Shown piece after piece: positions 11,901 to 23,900 of a DNA stretch of 64,000 bases. This DNA is from Sclerodactyla briareus (taxonomy: Eukaryota; Echinodermata; Holothuroidea; Dendrochirotida; Sclerodactylidae), in assembly GCA_026419785.1 (NCBI GenBank), contig JAODTK010002632.1, forward strand, positions 62,001-126,000. Reading direction: 5' to 3'. Within the stretch, counting starts at the first letter, position 1. Every line of letters begins with the position of its first letter. Under the pieces are notes generated by a model. The model searched no databases. It saw only the letters and a program-made list of their open reading frames with translations, and was not told the DNA's origin. The translations under genes were made by a program, and so were the position numbers.

Positions 11901-14900
11901 TGCTAGAAATTCGCTGGACTATCGTCGCTCGATGGTCCTGCGGATGGCCGCCCCGTCTCCCACTTACAATAACCTGAGAAATTGGATGCTGAAGTTTTTG
12001 AGGAGGCCGTCTGTTCCTCGGGCTCCAAAGGTAAACCGTATATAGATTGTTTGGTGTCCACCACGGGCCATTGGCCAAACACCTACCATTGAATAAATAA
12101 CCATAAACGCCAAGGATCTTAGTGATTCCTTGACTCTTTCTGACAACCCATGCCAGACACCAGGACAAAGGATATAGTACCTGCTCATCACGGGGCACAT
12201 AAATCTGACAATTAAAAGCTACACATTACCCACTGATTTCAAATTTTCAGACTTTGACCTCTGATGAACTCCTACCTGAATCCAAAACACGAACACCAAT
12301 GTGCTGTAGCTCAAACAACCGTAATGAATGTACACATATTCAATTACAATTATGTGCAGAATTGAATTTTCACACTCAAAGAGTTTACCGTATTCATTCT
12401 GCTAAGCACTTCAGGCTGGGTGCTTACGAGAGTAAAAACTTTAGCAAGTTTTATTTCGTTTTGAGTATATTTTTGCGGGACTTGCCCATTTTACGTGATT
12501 GCACATAATGGGCCGCCCTCAGCCCAAACTGGTCCTTCAATTCAAAATTCCTGAGAACCTGATACGGCTATTAGACTGTCATTATGACCGAACATCAGCA
12601 CTTGACCTGTTGGCTCAAATTTGTAGAGCATTTTGCATGATTCATGATGGCTCTAAGGCCCCCCACATTGGGCCTTCAGCCAGAAGTTGGCAAACACCCC
12701 CAATGGAACCACTGACCGTTCGGAGCAGTGCATGTAAAGCTCATTAAAATAAAATCAATTGGAACTTGTGGAAGGATATGCATGTCAAGTACCAATTTGT
12801 GAATTCTATGAAATTTTCCTACAAATGGGTCCCCAGGCCCAAGTGGGACCTTGTTTAAAAAACCATTCCTGACAACCCCGAAGTACGTCCTGTTAGACCG
12901 TCATTTGAATAATGTCATACTGTCACCAGAAACGCTGGGCTGTGGGTCCCAAATCCCTGGGCACCATGAAGTTACCGCTACTAGACCAACATTATGACCG
13001 CACAACAGCATGGTGCAACTAGATTTGCAGTATTTCATATAATGGGCCCTAGGCCTCAAATCCCTGAACAACCAATGGCACCCTCTACCGAAGGACCATT
13101 ACATGTACTTTGGAGAAAATACATGAGCTTGTGGGGAGGAGAACATTTCAAGCACCATGTGCGAAATATACAAAACACGGCCTCGGACCCCTATCGGACC
13201 TTGGAACAAAAAATCCTTAACATCCCAAAGGTACTCTATTGGACCATCCTGTATGATTGAACATCAGCCTGTGCACTAAATTAGTAGGAGATCCAGATTT
13301 TGTGGTATGTCATATAATGGACCCTTTGGGCCCAAACTGGGCCTGCCCCTGGGACCAAAATTCCTGAACCACCCCAATGGCGCTCCACCAAAACATGTAA
13401 CTTGAAAAAAATTGATTGAAGCTTGTGGAGAGATGCATTCAAGTACCTATTGTTTGAAATTGCAGAAAAATGGGCCCTCTCCCAAGTGGACGTTGGACCA
13501 AGAATTCCTGAACATCCCAAAGGTACAGCTACTGTAATATACCATCATTATACTAAACATCTGCAATGTGCACGCAAATTTCTAGGAGGAGTAGCGTCTT
13601 GTATTTCCAACGTAATTGGCCCTTGTGCCCCATTTTACCATTTGGTGGCCTTGCCGTTAATGTGGTCAAAGCATGACCCCAGTCAATAAACCTTGTGACC
13701 AAGTTTGGTCGAGATTCCTAGAGCAAGAATATTTTGTTTGCATCACTTCTCACAAAATATTAAAGAATAACAAATAACAAAAGGGCATCTTCTTTTTTTT
13801 GCAGCAGTCATTTTCGACAATGAAATGTTTAATATATATTGCTTGCTAAATATGGTCTTTTTCGGTACTGTTTTCCCGTAGAAAAGAAATAAGCACCGAT
13901 AAATAGCCCACTTAATCACCCTATCCTTATATTTCCAAACTGTTTTTATTTTTTTTAACTGTGGCCTTAGCTCAGTCACACTCAATCTATCATAGTGAAA
14001 TTGGGAGTTTTCTACAAATTTAGGCTTAATACTTTTTAGGCCTAAATTAGAAGAGGGAATGCTAAAGAAGTGGGTGGCACTATTCCTAATTCCTAATTTT
14101 TTGACAGTGGCGATCGTAATCACATTGAAATCTGACCCACAAGGCCCCGGTTTGTAGATGTTTGGACCTAGCTGTACAAATTACTACAAAGTAAATTATT
14201 GAGGATTAGTGCGTCATCTGAACACTGACTGGTACCAACCATTACCGATGGTACCCGACTGGTTACCGTCCGGTGCGATTAAGGTGCCTAAGTCAAGTGT
14301 GAGACTGAAGTAGGCCTACAGTGAGGAAATCTTCTCTCTAGCTAGCCCGGTGTAGTTTTTAGGCTATTGGGTTTCAAGAATACAAATTTCCATGGTCCGC
14401 AAAAGCCCCAAGTATTCCTCTCACAATATTATGGATAATTTTTTCACTGAATTCACAGATATTTCTCGATTATTTGAAGAGTTCCACTCCTCAACTTTAC
14501 TTTGTGCATGACGTATGTCGACTTGTTGTTCCTGGCACCATATAATAACATGTAGCACAGAAAGTATTCATGTGCTTTATAATCAATGCGTATGCCATGC
14601 CATTCAAAGCGCAGCCAACAAAAGCCCCTAGCTAAACGACACAGGTCTGGTACTTGTGATCCTGTAACACTTAACATTCCTCAACACCAGGCCTCTGCCC
14701 AAACTATATTAATTGATAGCTACATGTTCACAAACTGTGAATTCAGCACCTACAATCTACCGACGACTGCTGATATATCTTATACAATTGTCTGAATCCG
14801 ATCTGACAAACTTTGTAATGTATAACATGGATTAGTTAGAAGATTCACACAGAGATATCCAACCGTTTCCGATACTCACCCCTCCCCAAAAACAGCGGCT

Positions 14901-17900
14901 CGTAGGTTGACCTACCCATAGCTATTGCTATAGGCTATGCTATATTAATACTATACGCTACGACCTCCTTTGTTCAAACCTTCGCTGCAAGGGTGCTTCG
15001 AAATCCTTGATTTCAAGGGCCATATTGATCACGATCTTCCGTAAAACTTATTCCATCTCTAATATATTTATTTTCTGTGTAAGGGGAGCCCTAGTTAATT
15101 GTACTAGCGGCCTGTGATTCCTATGGTACAACGAGAACTATCGAGGGCCACCGAGATATTGCGTGCCCTTCGGATGCTGCGGCTAATCGCTGTACATACA
15201 GTACATCGATTGGCGCTTCCGGTTGTGAGGTCATGTTGACCATGATATCTACAGTAACAGCTAGATTGCGAGGTCCAGATCTCCGGTGAATTATGGTAGA
15301 AATGAAAAGGATATGGAATATGTCAACTTTCCCATAAAAGAACCTTAAAACTACCGCAATACATGACGTGTAAATTTTGTGAACATGCCATGGAGAACAC
15401 TTTTCAAGAAACAATAGAATGTAATTTGAGAACAATCCATTCCTCTTCATAGGAGAAAATGCTTTTGTAGATTTAAACAAAATAGTCCTCATTCCTCTTT
15501 ATACCTTTGATTTGACCTTCACAAGGTCAAAGTTGTCCCAGGGTCAATGACAGTGTTTCCAAAGTTTGGTCGACATCCTAAAGTGTGACCTGTTTAGAGG
15601 CCTATATTAGTTTTTCATCGAATGTTACTGTTTTAACTCTAATGGCATTAGATGACGTTCCATCAAAATCCTGTGTACAATCTGAAAGGAACACTGCCCA
15701 TGGAACATTATGACTGAGTTCAAAACAATCTAACGCTTTTTGTCGGAGAATATACATTTGTAATTTGAACAAAATGGCCATTGTGAATTGCTTTAATGGA
15801 CCTTACCTTGACGGGTCAGCAAATGTCCTGTGGTCAATGATCATCATGTCCAATTTTGGTCAACATCATCAAGATTGATCGTTGGCAGCCAAAAAGGCAA
15901 TTGTGGAGCCCGAGAATTAAATTGTGGACACACACAGGAAGTAGTAGAGAGAGTGACTGGCCGATCACAAAATAAAAAGCCCCCTCAACCAGCATAGCTG
16001 GTTTGAAGCTACAATAGGTTAATGCTTCACTTGTGGCACCAATACCAGTATGAGCTTCATCAATCAATCCGGTGGAGTCGAGTTATCCCAGGCTTTACAT
16101 ACATACTACACACACACTGGCCATGAACTGCATCGATTGACCTCGACTTTGTCCAGGATTGAAAAAAATAGGCTTATCAAGCCTACGTCCTTAATCCCTA
16201 TGATCTTCAGTCCATCTCAGTTACAAATATGGTCAGCGAGTCAGGGCATAGGGAAGTCCTACAGGCTGCCCCCCGCCACTGACTTCTAGGCCCTAATCTG
16301 TTGGGCTGAATACACATTTGTATGAAGCACACCCTCACTAGCCCAGGTGTTAATACTAAATTTCAAGACTTGATGTCCACTGATGAACTTAGGCGAATGT
16401 TTCCTCCCGACTACAAAATAAACCAGCAACCATAGATATGGCCATCCCACAACAATTGAGTTTCAAACATAAGGCCTCCCCTTTTCAAATCTCATGACAT
16501 AGATGAGCTATACAGACCTGGATAACATCAACGTAATCGAGACCGAGCCTCTTCAAAGCTTCGTCAAGCCACTCATGATCTTCTCTACAGAGAAATCGAA
16601 ACACTTGGTGATTTCTGGTTCGTACCTTCCCTACTTTGGTTGCAAGTAGTATGCCTCCCTGGGAATGTCCTTCATAGCCTAAAATGGGGATGCGAGGCAT
16701 CCAAATTAAAAGTGTTTTAAAACCAAAGCATAATATTCTATGGTTCTTTTTTTTGTGTGTGCAGGCTCTTGCATGCATGTTCGCTAATTGATGAGAGACT
16801 TCATTCACCATTTACAACAATTTCGTGCATTGGATGGGGGTTTGATTGATAGTCCTTAACAGCCTGTGTTCATTCACCTGGAGTTATGATGCTGATACAG
16901 TCATCACTTTACCAGAAGCTCATACATGAGGCACACAGTTCTTTCATATCCCTCTCTGGATGATTTTTACATCCTGTAGTTGCACAGAGTAAAATGAAAA
17001 TAAACATGCAATTTCCAAACAAGCGTATTCCACACAAAACGGGTATGGTTTGTGAATCTGCGAGCTACAAATATTACCCCATATTGCAACATTGCCCCCT
17101 TCTTTACCACAAACTAGCAACCCTGGCAAATTGAAGAACCCAAAAGGGACCTCGGAGACTGGAAGCCGTTTCACATAACTCGGTGGCTCAGGTCTGCTGA
17201 CGAAAGCACTGTCTCCGTAGTTTGGCAGTCGCTAACAGCTCTCATTATATATATGTCTTGGAGGGGGTTGCCGGTGAACTTAAGCCCTCAACTGGCCTAA
17301 CCCCTCACAATCGTGTAACCAGCCTGATAGCCTCCATGCAAAAAGACACAGACTGTTGTCATTGTCGTACCAGACCTCCGCACCCCTCTATAAGATGATC
17401 AACTATGGACGAAGTCAGCGGGAGGTCAACCAGCAGCTCGAGAAGTAGTGGGAACCATGGCTGCAGTCAGCAACATCATTGGCGTCCCCTGAAGCAGCAA
17501 AAGAACTGGCCGGTTCACTCATGGCGAAAGGCGTACACTTGGCGAGGTAACGCATCATTTTTCCCTCACGCCCGTTGGGGAACCGTCCTCCAGCAAAGGT
17601 CGGGCAGACATGCCTTGTCCGCTTGTCCATCGGCAGGTCACTGGAATGGAGGCCTCCCAAACACCATAATAGCTGGTCTTCCATGTCCTGTACCGGTGTC
17701 CTTCATTGTTATTCACCCCTGAACAGGGTTCCTGCTGGCACGTCTCTACCCTCCACAGGTGGGCGCTCAGAGAGAGATGCCAAGCTTCATCGCACTGAAG
17801 TTCAATGGTCTGCCTGTCTTTTAGTGATGCGGCTTCACGCCCCTCTCTCCTATTGAAATAGATGATGAACTGCCTGAGCGAAGCATCCCGACCACCTCGG

Positions 17901-20900
17901 AATTCACACTGGATGCTCATGGCCGATGCACCAGATTACCGGCCTCTATTCTCCATGATTGATGTACACAAACGCTCTACTGGGACCTTCATCCTGACGC
18001 TACAAATCTATTTGTTCCATCTGTTATGCATTTGTGGAGACCCTTGGCTTGGAGAGTGCCAAGATGTAGCAAGTTTGAGGGGCTGGCCATCATTCCCAGC
18101 AGCAGCTCCAGCAAACTGCTGGCCTTAGAGAACGGCTCTGGCTGGATTCGGGTTGACAACCCTGTGAGTGCCTGGAGGGCGATCCAGGTAGGTAGGAAAC
18201 GGTGCGGGCCCTGTCACTGAATGGTAGCCACGATAAACGGAAACGATAGCTGACTCCTCAGTACGTGAACGTGAAGTAATCTAAACTTCAAAAACTTTCA
18301 AAAACTGCATAAATTATGCAAATTAGACACATTAAATGACCTCCAGTGACCTGACTTCACTTTTAAATTTCTTCGGAACCATGGTAATCCACATCCACCA
18401 AGTTTCTCGAAAATCTGACGAACTTGAAAAATTGGCATAAATTATGCAAATAGACCACTTAATTAGCATTTTTAGGCTGAAAATCTAATCAGTTAAATCT
18501 ACCTGGGTCATCCAGGTCCTACATGCCAAACTACATCACTGTAGCACATACGGTTCTTGCGTAATCTTGCTAACAAGCTTAAACAATAAATTACATAAAA
18601 TAAGCTAATTACCCAACTTAATTGGAGATTTTGCTGCCAAAATCTAATCAGATCGTGTACACCCAACTCGGTGCTACAACACAAAATTTCATCATAAATC
18701 GGGGCCTCACGGTTTGTGAGAAATCCTGCTAACAAGAAAGTGTGACACACACACACACACACACAAGTGACTACTAAGTCTTCTCCTGAATTTCATTCAG
18801 GCGAGACGAAAAAGGAGGACAATTAGGGTAAATATGAGCAGATGAAGTAGATTCAGAGTATCCTGCTAACAAGAAAGTGTGACATACCCCAAACATACTT
18901 ACATAATATCATACATACCACCCAAACACTCATGCACGAGTGTATTCACAAATCACACACATACGTACACACAAACTACAGAGACAGTGTATGATCATGA
19001 AAGCTCACCCCACTATACTGGTATGGGCTGGAAATGGGGCATCCCTATTCTACCTTGCCAAGGATTTCTTCGGACTTGCCGTACCAGGGTGCAGTGTCAA
19101 TGTAGTTGATCCCACGCTTCAGTGCCGCTTGTAGGCTCTTTGAGCATTCCTTGATCACTGAAGCATACCCGCCACCAAATGGTGAAGCACCTGGCAATGA
19201 GAACAGACGACATTACGACCATTTTTGCTAGCCATGGATTTATGACAGTTAGGCCATATCACCACAGACATGTTATGTAACATCTTCAACCTCTATGATA
19301 ATGCAAGTCCCCCCCCCCCCCCCCTCCTCTAGCTGAAAAGTATAGCCCTAGATATTATGAGCGAAATTGGCAAACCTTGGGTGGGGGGGGGGGGTAACCA
19401 TATTACTACTGAGGTATCAGGGACCATAAACCACGACGCACCCAAGGTGCTGTAACTCAACGTTCCACATGATGGGCCCCAGGGCCCACACTGACACCTC
19501 TTGGATGTGATTCAATAACAAGAGTGGGAGAGAGGCCGGTCGTTGTGAGCTCCGGGAGAGATTGGACCAGTTGAAGGTCGACATCTTCTTAGCTGAGGGG
19601 GGGCTACAACTGGCTCTGAGGGACAGAAACAGTCTCAGCCAACTGGTGGACGTATTTATGGGGGGATTTTCTCACTGTTGCTGCCACCCCAGCCAGCTAC
19701 ACCACTACTCCAGTAAGCGTGCATCGACGGGAGAAGGGTGGGCTTTGCTCCTGTTACGGGAGTTGCCGCCCATACCCCTATCTACAACGGCTCTTTTCAG
19801 GGCCACCAGAATCCCCAGAGAAAGTTGTCCGATTTGCAATATCTTCAGACAAGCTATGTTGTGTTTTTATTCATCACATCGTTAGATTGATGATGACGTC
19901 ACAGTGTGTATGGTTGATTGGAATCAATGAGTGCTTATACTTTGCCGAGAGCAGACATGTTTTTTTTCTGAGCTCTCACTGCCAGAACATTTGAGTGTAC
20001 ACATTGTGTGTGTGATGAATGATCATTATGGATTTTGGTTCTCGCGCGGAGCGAACACTGCGTGGAGTGAGCACTGCTCTCTTTGCGCGAAGCAAACTGC
20101 TCATTTCGTACTGAGCAAACACTGCTCTTCCGTAAGGAGCAAACACTGCTCTTTTGAGCGGAGCTAGCATGACAAGCTGTCATTTTTTCGCAAACCAAAA
20201 CACTGCGCATTGAACGAGGAGCAAATTGCTAACTTTTGCGCATATTTACTCCTTACGCTCCTAATTTTGTTTTTCCGTGGAGCGGACTGCGCTAATTCCA
20301 GCGCATCTTTTTGCGCCTCATTCTTTTTTTGCTTTCTTCAGAAAAATCTGCCCCTTACGCCTCTTCCCACTCTTTTCGCGAAAAACTGCGCTCTATTCTG
20401 GGCATTTTTGGCTTCTGATTATCCTCTGTGGCATTTGTTCAATTCAATATCGATAGATCGTATTCGTTATTTCTTAATACAAGCAGTTAAGATATATCAT
20501 GTACGGGTTTCTCGTCATCAAACTTTTACAAACACCATCTAACGTAGGCCAGCACATTACGCTTATTGCCCCAAGTATTTGCTCCATTCCATTATCCGCG
20601 AGCTGGAAGATACCCTACGTACAATGGCAGCATTCCTAGAGGTTGGGAGTTTATGGCTATGCTTGTAACAACTATATGTTTTTTAGGTTTGGAAAGTCCT
20701 GGACCTGCATGTCCACAATTTTTTTTTGTACCATGTAGCGATCTGTTCCTCGCTCTTCCAGTTTTGCTCAATTACATGGGGCTGTTGCACGGTGTGAAAG
20801 GTTCGCTACACGACATGTCACTGGGATGGTGGCGCACTTCTCCCGTAGCCGCGTGAATCATTATTCTCCGCCTAGAAGTGTCAGCAAGCTCGACCAAGGC

Positions 20901-23900
20901 TTGTTACTTAGCCGACTGCCACCCACTCCAACAGCCGCGGGCAATGGCAGCCATCAAATGTTACTGGTTTTACCTCTAACAGCACTATATAGGTTGCCTC
21001 CAAAATCGCAAACAAGACAAAAAGAGCACCTCCAAGGGACATTATGACACAGTTTCAAGAAATTAATGTTATACTTTGTAGGACATACATTTCGAAATTT
21101 TACACATAATGGCCTATATTGCCCCTTAAAGAACTTTTGATCCTGACCTTACAAAGCCAAACATTGACCCGTGGGTCGATAAACAATTGTGTCCAAGTTT
21201 GACAACATTCCCCAAAATGTGTGTTTACACGCAGCCCGCGCTCCGGTGTTCACCAACCCCGCGCTCGGAGTTCATTCGAGGTAATATTAAAATGTGTGTT
21301 TGTAAACGCTCCTTCAACCTGTGTTTGAACCCCTTGGTCAACACGAGATACTCCGCCGATAGATTAGACTAGGGTTGAACCCGGAGTGCCAGGTTAAATT
21401 GTCATAGCATGGGCGTGTTGATATAGGATAGTAGTTGCCACAGCCAGCCAATATTAGGGCCATGAATCTTAACATGGAAAACGCAGATCGCGCGAAGGTC
21501 TAAGTAGGTACTAGGATTCCAATAGATGCGCATATGCATATGTGAAGATTGCCAAATTCACTAGAAATGATCTGAGAACTCGATCAAACGCCCAGTCACT
21601 AACTCAATATTACGCTATGGTGCAGGATTATATTAACCATACACCATCCGAAAACTATTCTCCCCCGTTCGTTAAATTGTGATGAATGTGTTAATGTTGA
21701 AGCCTATAAGTCAGTGTTGGAGGCTTGAGGCCGGCCTCGAGCGCTAGGGCCAGCCTCGCTTCGAGGGCAGTTTTTGGCGGCCTCGGTCTCGGCCTCGGGG
21801 CGGCGCCTCGCCTCAGCCTCGGAGCTTCCGGCCTTGGATTTTGGGCGGGCCGAACCGGATCGAGCCGGACCATATGTTTTGCTATAAATGAAGACAAATG
21901 AAAAATTTATGTCACAAAATGATGCTTCTGGTTTGTTTTGAATTTCGCGTACAACTTGAACTAAAGTAGCATACTCGGTATTACCCAAAAGACTGCCCCC
22001 CGATAAAATGTACGCGCTGCGCTCGGCCGCCGTGCAATTCCCATTTCATTGCTAGAGTGCCCGCTGCCAGTGCTAGAGAGCTCTCTGGCCATAACATCTT
22101 ACAGTCTGACCGTGTGAATGCACTTCACTGTCCAAGTGCACACATCGCATATTTATAGCTTTGTTTACAAAGCACAGCGAATCCTGCATGCACAGACCTG
22201 CCACGTGTGAACATTTCACATCACTGATCGCCCGCCCCTTTATCCTCAATGTCGTGTAGGAGTTGCAAATGCAACAGTGCATACAACTGTGCATTGCCTG
22301 GCCATTAACATATGAAGATGTGGTCTGTGCTGCGATCGTGACTAATTTTATTATTCAATATAATTGGATGCGGTGGACTTTGGCACCGTCCTAGGCCTAA
22401 AATTTACAACGTCTGCATTGATTTGAATTGCAATTTTATATTTAAATTAAAAGATTATTAAACCCATTTAGTACTATCGTCAAATTAGTCTAACGCACTG
22501 CATGTCGTCTGTATGTGGTACCTGAAAAAATCACACCAAATATTTTATCTCCTTCATTAATTATAACCCCACATGGGGATATTATGTTCTGTCTTCGCCA
22601 GCGCCGCCGCCGCCGCCTGACTGATAATTTTTATTACGCGATAACTCTCCAAACACATTGTCGGGTTGACTTTGAAACTTGCACACATGTTTATCGTATA
22701 AAACTCTCTGTGAGTTCCACAAGTGGCGTCGCCCCCACTACGCAGATATGGTATCGCTGATTTGCATGTTTTGGAACATGGCGACCGTTTTGAGACTAAC
22801 TTTCATGTTAGCCTCATATGGGCCCCCACTCGATCTCAGTCGGTTATCGATGAGATCGCGTTGTCCCTCCCGGCCACTGATTGCTCAAATATTGGATAGT
22901 TTTACCCGCCAGGCGATGTCCTTATTTATGATGACTTTAGTCAAGGAAATTATGCAGTCATGTGACAGTTGTGTGTGCATGTGTGTGTGTATGTGTGTGT
23001 TTGTGACTCCTGGTTGTTAACCTGATAACTCGACCCCACTTCGAGATCTAGCTCATACTGGTATGTGGGTTCCCGTAAATAAAAAACTGAGTACATGATC
23101 CCTTATTGTTTTTCGGGGATCAGGCCAATGCACCATCTGAGGTCAACCATTTCAAGGCAGTCAAGGTATCGTAAACCATCTTGGCTCTCTGGTTTGGTTT
23201 TTGTCGTTATGTTTGAGTCACCGTATGTTTTGGGATTGATAAATTATGTGTCCTACACACATTGATTGGATGGGCAGTCATCCTGCTCATCCAACTCACC
23301 CTTTTGGAAGCCAGATGTGCAGCCAGATCAGTACTCTGCTCTATTTGCCCTGGCTAGGGATGTGCTATCTGTCCCAGCTAGTAGTGCACTAGTTGAAAGA
23401 GTGTTTAGCCATGGGGGCTAATTCTGCACCAATGCACACTGGGCCAAGCTTTCTCCCCGGATGCTGGAATACTTGATGTTTTCAAAATGCAGTGCAGTGG
23501 TCCCCTTAGTATCTAAGGCTAGTACCTGACTACCCTCTGCTGTGCCTTTATGAGAGTCATATTGAAGGGTGTATTTGTGTGATGGTATACATAAACCTTC
23601 ATAGCAAATCGCAAAGCATAACATTTTCATCAACTGCATTCATTTTTTTTCCCATTCCGATACTGACTAAGAATAAAGATTGTGAATATCAACTTGTGCT
23701 TGTTTAATCCTCATTTTCAGGACTTCAAACCTTCTTGTCCCCATATTATAATCATAATGACTACCTGTGCAATGGGGAAGACAAAACAAAATATTATGTT
23801 ATTTAAACACTGGAAATTTTTGCTGTTATATTATTGCCCGCCTCAGGCCTCAGAAGGTGTGGCCGCGGCCTCGAGGTGCGGCCTGGCCTCGAGGTGCGGC

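Noticed and set aside
20566-20856. Plus-strand frame with FMAML-TTICFLGLES, reminiscent of a SLC6 transporter membrane segment
   Set aside because: Only about a dozen positions resemble that family, the following residues do not, and no neighbouring exon was found.
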